NCBI RefSeq assembly: GCF_042477335.2
Contig: NC_091248.1
Location: 120,736,501-120,800,500 of the forward strand
Direction of reading: 5' to 3'
DNA length: 64,000 nucleotides
Origin: Ovis canadensis
Lineage: Eukaryota; Chordata; Mammalia; Artiodactyla; Bovidae
This document shows positions 50,229 through 63,011 of this stretch, one piece after another; positions within the stretch are counted from its first letter, which is position 1; each line of letters begins with the position of its first letter. Both the position numbers and the translations under genes were made by a program. Below the pieces are notes generated by a model, which worked only from the letters and a program-made list of their open reading frames with translations, ran no database searches and was not told where the DNA came from.

Positions 50229-50432
50229 CACACCGGTGGCTCAGCGGTAAAGAATTTGCCTGCAATGCAGGCAACTTGGGTTCGATCCCTGTGCTGGGAA
50301 GATCCCCTGGAGAAGGGAATGGCTACCCACTCCAGTCCTCTTGCCTGGAGAATCCCATGGGCAGAGGAGCCTGGCGGGCTACAGTCCATGGGGTGGCAAA
50401 GAGCTGGACACGACTGAAACGACTTAACACAC
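50229..50432 (+). mobile_element. Bov-tA SINE
   Basis: CCGGTGGCTCAGCGGTAAAG, B box GGTTCGATCCC, end ACACGACTGAAACGACTTAA. About 450 bp upstream of the TRPV6 TATA box. Confidence 0.88.
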
Positions 50433-50594
50433 TTGCAAGGAGTGGGTTGCCAAGTAAAAGACAGGATGCTCGATTCAATTTGAGTTTCGGATAAACAGCA
50501 AATATATTTTTAGGGTAATTATGTCGCAAATATTTTCCCTGGCAGCCTCCAGTGGAGACAGCATTTATTTACCCACTACTGCCTGGCAGGGGCC

Positions 50595-50800
50595 CTTAAC
50601 CAAGTCTTCTCATGTCACCTCACATCAAACCTGCAAGGCAAGCATTAGTATCTGCATTTTACCAATGGAAGGGGAAAAAAAAAAACACAACGAAGCTCAT
50701 AGTGGTAAAGTAAGTCCCCCAATGTCATAGAGCCAGCTTTATAGCCAAGGCCAGATTCAAGCCCACTCCCCTGATGCCGGAGCCCTCTGTCTTTCCGACC
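50595..50800 (-). mobile_element. MIR SINE remnant
   Basis: Resembles reverse MIR: TGCATTTTACCAATGGAAG, AAGTAAGTCCCCCAATGTCA, GCCAGATTCAAGCCCACTC. Assigned by pattern recall. Confidence 0.6.
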
Positions 50801-53019
50801 ACAGCTGGCAAAGAATGTTCCAGAAGGAAAGGGCCTGCACAGTCGCACTGGAGAGTGCTGACAGGAAGCCCAGCCCCTCTTGGTCCTGCCAGAACTCTGA
50901 CCAGAGCAAGCTGAGTGCCCTGGGAAGATCCTCTTCCCACAGAAGAGGAACGGAGGACCTGGCCTCAGCCCAGCCCACAGCGGGCCAGGACCCAGTGGCC
51001 TGGGGCATGGGCGGCAGGCTCAGAGACGGAGAGGTATGTGTGGATCACTCCCAGGCTTTGGAGTCTTTCCTTGCCTGTCTCTGATTCAGAGAGCTGGAGG
51101 GAGCAGCAAAGAGTGTGTGTGTGTGTGTGTGGTCTGTGCAGTGTGTGTGCACACGCGTGCTATGTGTAGGGGAGAAGGCAAGCTCGGGGGCAGGTCTGGG
51201 GTGTCTCCACGGAGAGGAGTGGAGGAGGGCCACGCTCAAATCTCGAAAGAAAGCAGTTGTGCCAGGCGGCGGTGCCTGAGCAAACAGTACAGCTGATTAG
51301 TTGAGTTCCCCACCCACCCCGGGGTCAGCAGGTTCTGGCTGGGTGGCGGGGGAAGACGCTGGAACCCAAACCTTGAACCCCAGACCTTTGCGCCCATTAA
51401 GCCAATGTTTGCCTGCCTACCGACCCACCCACCTTCTCTGTCCCACCAGGCTCCAGGCAGAGACCCTCATTCACGATAAGGCGTTGAGGTGTTTGTCTCA
51501 TGGGATGGGGTGGGGGGGTGGAGGGTGGGGTTGGGGAGCTGCAGGAAGACATGGCTGCAGTTACCAACTTTCCTTTCCTTTCTCACCTCCCGCCACCCAG
51601 TGCCAACTCTGTAGGGTCACCAGGGCCAATGGGACTCCAGTACAGACTCCAAACAGGTGTGGAAGGCAGTGGCCCAGCCCTGACCTGACCTGACCAGGAG
51701 CATGGGCAACGTGGGTACGGGGTTCTCTCTTGGGGACATGGGTCCTCAGACTGGCACGACTGATATTTTGGAACAATTAATCCTTTCGTGTGGGGGCTGT
51801 CCTGCCTGTCATAGGGTCCGTGCACGGGCCGACAGCAGAACCCGCTCTGCTGAGCTGTGGCCCTCAAGAGCACCTCTAGGCATTGCCTGAGGTCCCCCCC
51901 ACAGCGGGAAGCAAAGTCATTTTCCCTTGAGAACAACTGATTTAGGGCCCCAAAGTGTCTACATATCATTTTATTTTCTGTGTTTCCATCTGGTTTTCCC
52001 TCTCTTGCTCCTCCTATTCTTTCTACAATTGGGTCTGCTCCCTCCATCTCTGTGCTGGTGAGTGTGGGGTTTGTGTGCTTGTGTGTGTGTGTGGTTTGGG
52101 GGTTGTGGTGGATGCTATGGGGTGTGTCTGTGGCTGTGACCCTGAATGATCTCTCTGTGGGAACCTGGGTTACTTTCTCTTCTTTCTCTCGACCTCTGCC
52201 CCTGTGTTTGTTTCCCCGTCCAGCTTACTCGTCAGCGCATCCTTGCCCCCTGAGTCCTTTCAGGAGGCATCTCCTTAGCTGAGTTGTCAAGTGGGAGGCC
52301 AGCAGGGCAGACCAAGAGGCTGCGAGGATGGAGCCGGGCTGGGGCATAGAGATCAAAGCCACCGCTCACTCAGCTTGGAGTTTGATCCAGTCACTGGGTT
52401 CGCAAGCCCCACTGTGTGCCAGCTCATAAAACCGGCAGCAGATGACATGTCAGCAGGTGAACACACACACACACCCACACACATGTCAGAAACTCCACCC
52501 AGGCCAGGATGGTGTTCGGATCTGGTGTCTTAACTGAGAACCAGGTGAGCCGGGCCTGGTGCTGGATCTCTCTGGCTGCCTGGATGGCAGTTTGTGCGAA
52601 TAACCCTCCAGGGTCCTTTTCAATTCAAACATCCTGTGATTCTGAAGAGAAGTGAATCAAGGGGGCTTCGGCGTGTACACACGGCCACTTTGGCCTCCAC
52701 AGGTTAAGGGGTCTGAATTGTGGCAGAGCCCGCGTGCACTTTTCCCCACTTAGTGACCTTAATCCCTGGTGCTCTGTTTTCATTCCAGTTGCTGATTGCA
52801 GCTCCATCTCTTTGCCTGTCCTTCTCACAACCCTTCCCTCCTCAGAGCCACCTGTGTGCTCATACCATGGGGTCATCATGTAGGACCTGCTGACCATCTG
52901 CTCTCTTGTAGGGACCTGGGGAAGGACTTTCAGCTGGTCCCACTTTCCCGGATAGGCATGTGCACATTATTTGACACGTCTCTGCAGGACATGTTTTACA
53001 CTGCGTGCATGCGTGCATG

Positions 53020-53226
53020 TGTGTGTACTAAGTCTCTTCAGTCGTGTCTGACTCTTTGCAACCCTATGGACTGTACCCCGCCAGGCTTCTCTGTCCATGG
53101 GGATTCTCCAGGCAAGAATACTGGGTGCATGCCCTCTTCCAGGAGATTTTCCCAACCCAGGGATCAAACCCAGGTCTCCTGCACTGGCAGGCGGATTCTT
53201 TACCACTAGCACCACCTGGGAAGCCC
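53020..53226 (-). mobile_element. Bov-tA SINE
   Basis: Reverse copy; TTCAGTCGTGTCTGACTCTT, GGGATCAAACCCAGGTCTCC, terminal CACCACCTGGGAAGCCC. Confidence 0.88.
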
Positions 53227-53306
53227 GTGTTATACATTAACTAAATCAATATGTCATAGCAATGTTTCACAGCAGTCGTTTATGTGTGCACATGTGCATA
53301 CGCGCC

Positions 53307-53572
53307 TGATGCTGAAGCTGAAACTCCAGGACTCTGGCCACCTGCTGCGAAGAACTGACTCATTGGAAAAGACCCTGATGCTGGGAAAGATTTAGGGCAG
53401 GAAGAGAAGGGGACGACAGAGGATGAAATGGTTGGATGGCATCACTGACTCAATGGACATGAGTTTGAGCAAGCTCCAGGAGTTGATGATGAACAGGGAT
53501 GCCTGGCGTGCTGCAGTCCTTGGGGTCGCAAAGAGTCGGATGCAACTGAGCGACTGGACTGAACTGAACTGA
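53307..53572 (+). mobile_element. BovB LINE 3' end fragment
   Basis: GATGCTGAAGCTGAAACTCC, ACCCTGATGCTGGGAAAGAT, ends GGACTGAACTGAACTGA. Confidence 0.88.
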
Positions 53573-54334
53573 TGTGTCTGTTTCCTGGCTTCCTTGAAAT
53601 TGTAGATTTAAAAATTCACAGGCATTGATCCTCCTGGACTCTCACCCCTTTGCAGAAGGTGCCCAAAAGGCATAGGTGGTGACATGGACATAAGCCTGTT
53701 CTCCTTTCCTTTCTATTTCCCTCCAGCATGGGTCAGTTCTCGCCCTTCCTGCCCACCTCTGCAGGAAAATTGTTCAGCCTTGAAAGTTCTCACCTGATTT
53801 GCAACCTCCTCCTGCCCCTCAGTGATTCTGAATGTCTTGTTTCCTAAACCACCCATCCAGGAAGTGGGTGCTAGTCTGGGGAGAAGTAGGTTCTGGCTCT
53901 CATGGTTTGTAAGAGGTCTGGAGCTTTAGAGGGAGCCCTGCGGAGCTCTGACCCAAACCCAGCTCTCTCTGGAGGTCTCTACAGGCTGGAGTCAGGACTC
54001 GTAATCCAAGTGTGGCCCCTCTGGAAACTGAGAAGGATACAGAAGGGTGTCCAGAGCCTTCCTGGGGCAATGCCTCTCGTCCTGCTGGCCCAGTTTCCTG
54101 AAGCCTTTTTTTCCTCCCTCTCTTCTTATCCAGACCCCAAGACCTCTCCCCTCCACAGCCAGACCCCTCTGCTCTGTCATCTCCCTCTATCTGTTCTCAC
54201 CCACCTTACCTGATCAGAGGTACTCTGCCTGCAGACCTGGAAGTCACCCAGGAGCGAAGCCACTGAAGTGTGTGCCACTCGCAAAGGACTTTCCAAATGT
54301 GTCCAAGAATGCCTGGCTTCTGGAAGAGAAACTG

Positions 54335-54480
54335 ATGTGTAATCAGAACAGCTGTGTTCCAGCTCCTGTTCGAATAAAAATCACGGTGGGGCCTCGGCCA
54401 AGGCACTTAACCTTTTTAGTGTCCTGATCTGCAAAACTGAGCACTTGAGTTTTTAAGATCTCCTGTTCCTTTCAACCCTC
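54335..54480 (+). mobile_element. MIR SINE remnant
   Basis: CTGTGTTCCAGCTCCTGTTC, GGCCAAGGCACTTAACCTTT, CTGATCTGCAAAACTGAG. Confidence 0.6.
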
Positions 54481-55002
54481 TCTGCTCCCCCAGGAAAGCC
54501 CTCTCAACTTCCACACACAGAGAGAATAGAAGTCAGAAAGGACCCCTTTTCAGAAAAGGCTCTTGTGTCTCAGGTGAGATCTGACTCTGAACCCCGGGGC
54601 CAGATGCTCCACTGAGCAGAGAGCAGAGGGGAGAGGGAGGCAGAACACGGGGACACATGGCTTCTGATCACCCTTAACCTGATCTGTGGTAGGATTCTGC
54701 GGTCTTGAGCGGGGAGAAGGTGACGTTCTCCCAACCCCAGGACTCCCAGGGCTGTGGACAGCCAGAGGTGGGGCTGGGGGCCAGGTGCGTGGTTCTTCTG
54801 ACCTCTCTGCTCTGGGCAGAGTCCCAGAGATGCTGGGTTTGGGGTGTATGGGATAAAGAGCCACGAACCCACCAAGTTTCAAGGAAACAGCACTTGTTTG
54901 GGGCCCAAGAGATGGTACCTAGCTGATCTCTCTGATCAGATCATTGCTATTAAAAACCCAAGCCCATGAGTGATTGAGATTGACACATACACATTGAGTG
55001 AG

Positions 55003-55208
55003 TGAGTGACATTGCTTAGTCGAGCCCGACTCTTTGCCACCCCATGGACTGCAGCCCACCAGGCTCCTCCATCCATGGGATTTTCCAGGCAAGAGTACTG
55101 GAGTGGGGTGCCATTGTCTTCTCCAGGAGATCTTCCCGACCCAGGGCTTGAACCCAGGTCTCCCACATTGTAGGCAGACGCTTTACCATCTGAGCCACCA
55201 GGGAAGTC
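55003..55208 (-). mobile_element. Bov-tA SINE
   Basis: Reverse copy; GACCCAGGGCTTGAACCCAG and terminal GAGCCACCAGGGAAGTC. Confidence 0.88.
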
Positions 55209-55632
55209 ACTACTACGTATAAAATAGATAATGAATAAGAACCTACTGTATAGCACAGGGAACTCTACTCAATACTCTGTAATGACCTACACAGGGAAAG
55301 AATCTAAAAAACAGTGGATATATGTATGTATATGGGCTTCCCAGGTGGTTCAGTGGGTAAAGAATCTGCCTTCAATGCAGGAGCCACAGGAGTCGCAAGT
55401 TGGATCCCTGGGTCAGGAAGATTCCCTGGGGGAGGGCATGGCAACACACTCCAGTATTCTTGCTGGGAGAATCCCATGGACAAAGGAGCCTGGCAGGGTA
55501 TAGTCCATGGGGTCACCAAGCTATACACGACAAGCGACAAAGCGCACACACACATATAACTGATTCACTTTTTTTGAAATGAACACAACACTATAAATCA
55601 ACTATATTCCAATAAAAATTTTTAAAAAGACA
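55209..55632 (+). mobile_element. Ruminant L1 3' end, split by a Bov-tA
   Basis: Left piece 55209-55333 (AATAAGAACCTACTGTATAG, GGGAACTCTACTCAATACTC), right piece about 55552-55632 (ATAACTGATTCACTT, ATCAACTATATTCCAATAAA). A Bov-tA lies between. Confidence 0.78.
55334..55551 (+). mobile_element. Bov-tA SINE nested in L1
   Basis: GGGCTTCCCAGGTGGTTCAG to ACACGACAAGCGACAAAGCG, inserted in the ruminant L1 3' end; ATAT-rich flank on both sides. Confidence 0.85.
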
Positions 55633-55884
55633 ATAAAAAAACCCAAGCCTAAAGCAAAACCCTTTCCTTTACCAGAAATGGTAGCCTTTCCCCACAGTCC
55701 TTCAGGGGCACATTTTACTGGCAATCTTCCCCCAACTTGTCCCCACCTGCACTTTTTGGTCTCTCTCTCTCCCCACCCAAAAGCAAACTCAGGGAAACAG
55801 CAAACATGGTGCTGATAAGAACTCTCAGATTCTATTTGTTTAGCGTGATCACTCACCCAAACACCCTACCGCCTGTGTCCTTTT

Positions 55885-56024
55885 CACTTTCATGAAAGTG
55901 AAGTCTCTCCATCATGTCCAACTCTGCAACCCCATGCACTGTGGCCCACCAGGTTCCTCCATCCATGGAATTTTCTAGACAAGAGGAATGGAGTGGGTTG
56001 CCATTTCCTTCTCCATCTGTCAGA
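55885..56024 (-). mobile_element. Bov-tA fragment
   Basis: Reverse partial copy: CATGAAAGTGAAGTCTCTCC to GGTTGCCATTTCCTTCTCC. Confidence 0.82.
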
Positions 56025-56679
56025 AAAACCAAGTGAAATGCCAGACTGGTTATAAAAGTAGGGACCACAGTTGAAAGTGGGGGAGGAACAGTTGGAGCAG
56101 GTGGGCACTCTTGCCTGAGTCAGGACAGGTATGAAGGGAGGGCCCTGGGGACCAGCGCCTGAAGATCCCACCCAAAAGGCAGGCCTGACCTGGGGATAAG
56201 GAGCTCTGGGCCTCCTCTTCACCTCTTGATGGAGAGGTAGCCAGGAGAGGGGGTGGGGCTCCCCTTAAGGACTGTAGGGCAGCGCCTGGCAGGGGCACTA
56301 GGAACTGGGCATATTCTAAGGCAAATACTTGAGTGAGCCAGGGGGCAGTGCGCAGTGGGAGGCTAAGAGAAAGAGGGAGAGGCCAGACCAAGGGCCCGGA
56401 GGTAGCCAGCGGCTACTATGGATGGATGGAAGCCAAACAGTGCCTGTCTAGACAGACAGCTCTTGAGCAATTCTGACCCTCCGTAGGCAGGTCCCCTGGT
56501 CAGGCCACAGCAATAAGAAGAACTGGAAAACAGAGAAAATGACTTTCACCACCTCACCTTCCTCCATTCCCCTGCGCAAATACCTAGGCTTCAAGGACCC
56601 AGAGCCATGAGTGGGTAGAGCCCCACCGGCCCCTCCCATAGAGGGTGGCCACAGGCTCTGCATCAGCGCATGTGACAGA

Positions 56680-56930
56680 GGATCCAGACCGGTGGACCAC
56701 AGTCCACGGGGTGGCAAAGAGTCAGAGACGACAGGTGAGTAGGCACGCACACACGTATACGTATAACTGATTCACTTCACTGTTCAGCAGAAACTAACAC
56801 AACATTATAAATCAACTGTATTCCAATAACAATTTTTAAAAAAGAGCAGTAGAAAACCCAAGCCTAAAGCCAAACCCTTTCCTTTACCGAGAGGGCACAT
56901 TTTATTGGCAATCTCCTCCCAGTTTGGCGT
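56680..56930 (+). repeat. Second copy of SINE/L1 junction and flank
   Basis: Bov-tA 3' end (CAGTCCACGGGGTGGCAAAG), L1 remainder (TATAACTGATTCACTT, AACATTATAAATCAACTGTA), then flank AAACCCAAGCCTAAAGC. The same order occurs at about 55490-55740; here about 30 bp are missing after CCTTTACC. Confidence 0.8.
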
Positions 56931-57659
56931 CCGCTAGAGGCCCTGGCAGAGTATCCAGTGAGCTCCTGATACAATCAGTTCGCAGGCCAGGGGGCATCAG
57001 TCTAGCATCAGCAGGCTGTCCTGGGGGCAGTTCTCAGGCCACTGGTTCCCTCCCTGACCCTCCCCACTTCTCTAGGACAGGCTGATTTCCAGCTCCAAGA
57101 GCTAACTCTGATCTGTCCCCAAGCTACGGGAAAAAGTCCAGAAACCAGCAGGCAGTCCGGGCTGTCCTGGGAATCTTTGCACAGGAGCCGGAGTGCAGGA
57201 AAACACAGAGCCCCGGGCTGCCATTGGCGTGCGCGTAGGAGTGCACGTTGGAGGGGCTGGTGTGTGGTCTGTGGCCAAGGTTGTGCCCACCACGGCAGGT
57301 GGTGGGTGGATGAACCAAAACGTTTACTGTCAGGGATGCCCCTCTGGGCTTTAGTGACCTTCTGTAGAGGAACAGCAGCAGCTAACAGGTTAGGAGACTC
57401 AGCGGGCAGCCGTGGGGGATGCCTGGCCAGAGGTAAATGTACAGTCACAGCCTCTATTTTTATCCTCTCATTCCTCTCACCTGCTGTTGTCTCTGTGTCC
57501 TGGAGCCCTTTCAGTGACCAGCTTACCCATCCATGGCCACATTCCCTCCTGGGATCAGAGACCAGCCAACCGCTGCCTGTTTTCCCCACACAGTGAGGTT
57601 TCTGTATCATTCATCCGATGGACCTCATCCCTTCTCCCTCCCAACAGACTGTGTAATCA

Positions 57660-57762
57660 GGCCCTCCCTGGCAGTCCTGTGGTTACGACTCCATTCAATC
57701 CTCAGTTGGGGAACTAAGATTCCACGTGCCTCCCAGTATAGTCAAAATAAATAAATAGAATA
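57660..57762 (+). mobile_element. CHR-type SINE, truncated
   Basis: TCCCTGGCAGTCCTGTGGTT, TCAATCCTCAGTTGGGGAAC, TAAGATTCCACGTGCC, A-rich tail. Confidence 0.68.
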
Positions 57763-57909
57763 CTTTTAAAGAGAGACTGATTACATCAAACTCTCTTGTT
57801 CACCAATGAACTACATAGGGAGGAATTAGGGTCTGTGGCATTCCCCCATCACCATCTCCGTAACCATGTCAATCCTGCCCCAGTTCAGGAAGATGCCGTA
57901 CGTTAGGAA

Positions 57910-58325
57910 TTCAGTCAGTTCAGTTGCTCAGTCATGTCTGACTCTTTGTGACCTCATGGACTGCAGAGCGCCAGGCTTCCCTGTCCATCACCAACTTCTG
58001 GAGCTTGCCCAAACTCATGTCCATTGAGTCAGTGATGCCATCCAACCATTCCATCCTCTGTCATTGCATTCTCCCCCTGCCTTCAATCTTTCCCAGCATC
58101 AGGGTCTTTTCCAATGAGTCAGTTCTTCACACTAGGTGGCCAAAGTATTGGAGTTTCAGCTGCAACATCAGTCCTTCCAATGAATATTCAGGACCGATTT
58201 CCTTTAGGATGGACTGGTTGGATTTCCTTGCAGTTCAAGGGACTCTAAAGAGTCTTCAAAACCACAGTTCAAAAGCATCCATTTATGGGACTCAGCTTTC
58301 TTTATAGTCCAACTCTCACATCACA
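57910..58325 (-). mobile_element. BovB LINE 3' end fragment
   Basis: Reverse copy: TTCAGTTGCTCAGTCATGTC, CCCAGCATCAGGGTCTTTTC, AGTCCAACTCTCACATC. Confidence 0.87.
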
Positions 58326-58851
58326 TTAGGAGTTATCTGATCTTAAACTCTATCACATTAGAAATTATGTGATTCTTAAATTCTAGCTCATGGCTTGAAG
58401 CTCAACTCCAATGTCATGTTCTCCCTTTTCTTCTCTCTGGATCCATCCTCACGCTGCCAGGCAAGTCCCAGCCCATCTTCTCTTCTTCACGCCCTTCTTG
58501 CAAAGAAGTGCACTGAATTAAAACCATCTCTTGACCTGACCATGCCCTGCTTCTTGCATGCAGAGCCTTGGAGGAAGAGGTTTAATTACACCATGCTCTT
58601 CTCTTGCCCCACTCGAGTATATGTTGGACTGTGTTTTATGGACAGTGGCTGGTACCAAGGACATTGCAAACTATTTCATTTCTCAGGACTCAAAGGCTAA
58701 TGTTGGGCTCAGTGTGCAAGAAACAGGGCCAGAGGTGGCAGGGGAACAAGGGAAGGTGGCAGGGGCCTGAGTGTGTGGGTGGGGTACATCAGACCCCAGA
58801 CAAACACAGAGAAAACAGCCTCTGCCCCCACCAAAGGGGCTTCCATGGGGT

Positions 58852-59024
58852 CAGAATCTGCCAGCAATGTGGGACACCTGAGTTTGATCCCTGGGTCAGG
58901 AAGATCCCCTGGAGAAGGAAATGGCATCCCACTCCAGCATTCTTGCTTGGAGAATTCCATGGACAGAGGAGCCTGGAGGGCTACAGTCCATGAGGTTGCA
59001 AAGAGTCGGACATGACTGAGCCCC
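58852..59024 (+). mobile_element. Bov-tA SINE, 5'-truncated
   Basis: CAGAATCTGCCAGCAATGTG, TTTGATCCCTGGGTCAGGAA, ends GGACATGACTGAGCCCC. Confidence 0.85.
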
Positions 59025-59621
59025 CTGAGAGGGTGACGGACCCACAGAAGGTGGGCAGTGGGCAGCAGCTGGGAGGAAGGGAGGGTGTGGCATGCTTGCA
59101 GCCTGCCAGTCCTGAGCCTGGGACCAGGGGTGCTGACAGCTGAGCAAAGTCATGGGGCCTGGGAGCCACCCTGTCTTGCCTACCGGATTCACCCTCAGTG
59201 GGAGAGAGAAGATGAAGGGCAGAGACTTCTGGGTAAAGGAGGACCACTTGGCAACTGTTTCCTCCAGACCTGTGAGACCAGGGTGGTGGGAGCCTGAGAG
59301 TCCCTGGGAGGAGAAACTAGACATCCACCATAAGCACGCGCTGGGACCCAGGGGCAGGAAAGAGTCTGCGAGGCCTGGGTCGGAGGTCAGCTTCATACCA
59401 CTCTCTGAAGCATCTGTCTGGCTCCCTTACCTTCTAATTTCTGAATCTGGGGGCCTTGACCAGAGAGAGATGAGGAGCGAAGGCCTGAGAGAGACTTAGG
59501 GGGAGGCAAAGATAGTGCGATCATGACTGCCTCCATTGCTGAGATGCCTGTGCCTCCACGTGTGTGCTGCTGTGTCACGGTCCCCATCATGGCAGGTAGA
59601 CAAGTCAGAAGTCATCAGCAG

Positions 59622-59872
59622 AACTTCCCTGGTGGTCCAGGGGTTAAGAATCCTCCTGCCAATGCAGTGGACATGGGTTCAATGCCCGGTCCGGGAAGAT
59701 TCCACATGCCACTGGGCAACAAAGCCCACGCACCACAGCTACAGAGCCTGAGCTCTAGAGCCCCAGGGGCTGAAACAAGGGAAGCACTGCAATGAGAAGC
59801 CGACCCACCACAACTGGAGAAAGCCCTCGTGCAACAGTGAAGACCAAGCGCAGCCCAAAGGTAAAGTCAGTA
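59622..59872 (+). mobile_element. CHR-type tRNA SINE, near full length
   Basis: AACTTCCCTGGTGGTCCAGG, GGTTCAATGCCCGGTCC, then GGGCAACAAAGCCCACGCAC and the CAACAGTGAAGACC tail region. Confidence 0.8.
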
Positions 59873-60542
59873 AAGAAGCCATCCGCTAGCCCCATGGTGG
59901 AGTGGGCCCCTGAGACTGGGTTTTGACCTGCACCCATCACCCTGCAGGGGCTCTGGCTCTCCACTGGGGATGAGGAAGTCGGCAGAGGACAGTGGAATGG
60001 CCCTAGGTTAGCTCAGAACCTAAGGCAGGCTGGCCCTGGTCAATGGAGGTGGAGGTGGTGGGGGGCAGGGAGGCAGCAGAGGTGGTGTTTCTTGGAGGAA
60101 GCTTGTGCTGGTCCCACTCAGTCGACTCCAGCGCTTGATCAGGGAGGGGTCAGGCAAGCAACAAGCAGGAGGAAGAGAAGCAACCACTGGCGCCTGCGTG
60201 CACGTGGCAGACCCCTCCTCAGATGCCCGCCACACTGCACAGGTGAGTGGGACCCCCACCTGGGCCCCACCCTGGACAGCAGCCTGGCCTCGCACAGCCC
60301 CACTCTGGCCCCGCGGGCAGCTCCTCGATGCCACGGACAACAGAGAAGTGGTACAGGCCACAGGAGACCGGTGTGTCCAGTCCCGCCCAGGCGGCTCCCT
60401 CCTGGCTGCCCTCCTGGGGGCAGAGAGAGGGGCCCCTTGACCCAAGCTCCCTGTCGATGTGACACCACTCAGTGTGTCAAGGACTTCTTTCCTGGCACAT
60501 TGTCATATTTTTTATGAGCCTTAAGGAACTGCAGATGGAGAC

Positions 60543-61097
60543 AACAGCCGTGAAATTAAAAGACGCTTACTTCTTGGAAGGAAAGTTATGACCATCCTTG
60601 ACAGCATATTAAAAAGCAGAGACATTACTTGGTCAACAAAGGTCCGTCTAGTCAAGGCTATGGTTTTTCCAGTGGTCATGTATGGATGTGAGAGTTGGAC
60701 TATAAAGAAAGCTGAGCGCTGAAGAATTGATGCTTTTGAACTGTGGTGTTGGAGAAGACTGTTGAGAGTCCCTTAGACTGCAAGGAAATCCAATCAGTCT
60801 ATCCGAAAGGAAATCAGTCCTGAATATTCATTGGATATGTTGAAGCTGAAACTCCAATAATTTGGCCACCTCATATGAAGAGCTGACTCATTTGAAAAGA
60901 CCCTGATGCTGGGAGGGATTGAGGGCAGGAGGAAAAGGGGATGACAGAGGATGAGACAACCGTTGGCATCACTGACTTGATGGACATGAGTTTGAGTAAA
61001 CTTTGGGAGTTGGTGATGGACAGGGAGGCCTGGTGTGCTGCAGTCCATGGGGTTGCAAAGTCGGATATGACTGACTGACTGAACTGAACTAAACAGA
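60543..61097 (+). mobile_element. BovB LINE 3' end fragment
   Basis: Starts in the reverse-transcriptase tail (AAATTAAAAGACGCTTACTT), passes the VMYGCESW-coding part at 60679, ends ACTGACTGAACTGAACTAAA. Frame broken. Confidence 0.88.
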
Positions 61098-62199
61098 AAC
61101 AGGTGGGCCCAGCCCTGAGAGGTCAATGGTGCTAGCTCCCATGCCAAAGCCAAGGCGTTTTCTCCAATTTCGTGGAGTGATCTCAAGGCAGGAGGGCCCT
61201 TGCGTGCTGCCCCCTGTGCCTCTGATCTGTGCTCACAGGGCCCACAGGGGCAGCCCAGCATGGGGATGGGAAGCCTGGCCCCTGCCCACTCTTCTCTGGC
61301 TGCAGGCAGAGTCCTTCCCCAGGGTTGTGCCACCGTGTCACCAGAACTCAGAACCCCGTTAATCAAATACTTAGCAAACAGCTGAGAGGTGATGCGTTTT
61401 TAAAATCCAGAGCTACCTGTCCTCCCATCAGCTGCCTGCCTTTAGCAGGTCAGGTGCGTGGGAGCCAGACTGTTCCGCTCCTCTATTCAGGGCAGGGGGA
61501 GAGAAGGAGGGACACGGTGAGTGTTTGTGGGGGGACCCGAAGACTTCCCAAAGCAGGGACCCTGGTATTTCCTTTCCTCTGTCCCCCCAGCTGGTCCAGT
61601 CTCTGCAGTCTCTGTAGCCCATGAGCCTGGCAGCGTCACCCCATCGTGTTGGGTCCAAAACACTCCTTTAACCCTCCAGCACCAAGGGGATTCTCTTACC
61701 GCATCTGTCTTGCTGCACAGCGATGCCTGGGTGTCTCTCTTTTCATGTCATACTTGGGCTCCCACAGGCAGATGCAGAAGCTCATAGAATAGAATCCCAT
61801 AGATGTAGAATCTCAAGAATCTCATGCCTTGACTACTTCTTACAGCAGGTACCACATGCCTCGGGTTTCCCAACCTTTGCCTCAGAGCGTTGCTTCTGGA
61901 AATCCTTCCCTCTTTTTCTCCTTCTTCATAATATTCCACTTCCCCTCCTTTCCCCCGCTCCCTTTCTCTTTCTTTGTCTGTCTCTTGAACACACGAAAGT
62001 ATATATAAGCAGGGAAAATTCCCCAGTGATGACTGATGTTAGCATTTTTTTAAAAATCCTTTGCAATGTGCTTCCACCCCTATGATGTCTTTAACTATTA
62101 CAATCCTACACAAAGGCCAGTATTTTTCTCTCTACTGCCCTTGACAGGTGAAAGAAATATCTGAAATACGTCCATAGAAGAACTTAGAATAAAAACAGG

Positions 62200-62400
62200 T
62201 CACTCATTCATAGATTTGATTAATGAATATTTATTACAGACTACATTGTACCAGAAATTATGCCAAGCACTGGGAACACAATACTTAATAATATGGGCAT
62301 CACATTCTCCTCTGTGGAGCTTACAGTCTATTAAGGAAAAGATTAAAAAATGAGCACCCGAAGTTCAGGATGTATAATGAAAAGAAAATATAGGTGGCTT
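62200..62400. repeat. Old L2/MIR-like remnant
   Basis: TTAATGAATATTTATTACAG, GCCAAGCACTGGGAACACAA, GTGGAGCTTACAGTCTATTA follow the common ancient-repeat pattern; family uncertain. Confidence 0.5.
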
Positions 62401-62465
62401 GGAAATTGAACAGGCAGACTCCAATCTAGCCTCTGAGCCAGTCTCCCACGCTCACCCCCTGCCCA

Positions 62466-62467
62466 CC

Positions 62468-62517
<50 letters not shown>
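62466..62517 (+). repeat. (CA)n microsatellite
   Basis: About 26 uninterrupted CA units; likely length-polymorphic. Confidence 0.95.
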
Positions 62518-62521
<4 letters not shown>

Positions 62522-63011
62522 ACAATTGTTGAGACTCATAGGAGGAGCAGAAGTTACAAAGATGGAAGGGAGGATGGGTGCAGAGAGGTAGAAAGATCCA
62601 GAAACTGTGAACGCTGAAAAGGAGGAAAAAAGAGGAGGAACCAATAATGATTATCATGATGAAAGAGAGGCCCAGAGAAGACAAGGGTGAAGAGGCTAGG
62701 GAGGTTGCCAGGTGTCAGCTCAGGGAAGGGCTTCCAGACCACAGGTTGAGGCAAGACTTGCATCTGACAAAGATCAGTGTGGCTCCAGTGTGGATGGTGG
62801 AGTGGAAAAAACCAAGACTGCAGTGGGAAAAAACAAGATTACAGGAACCCACTCCTGGAAGGCAGTGGGGAGATCACAGGGGCCTGTTTCAGAAGATTAG
62901 CAAAAGAGTAGAGACAAGTGCAACAGTCTTCAAAGAAGTGAAAAAAGCAAGAACTGTTCTTCTTTACTACATTGTACTATATTGCATATGTTTTTAAAGG
63001 CATGTATACAT

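Noticed and set aside
57008-57610. 200-codon minus-strand frame
   Set aside because: No recognisable motif, overlapping frames on both strands, no conserved splice structure; treated as chance.
60020-60517. 141-codon frames on both strands
   Set aside because: Mutually overlapping, Pro/Arg-rich in GC-rich DNA, no recognisable domain.
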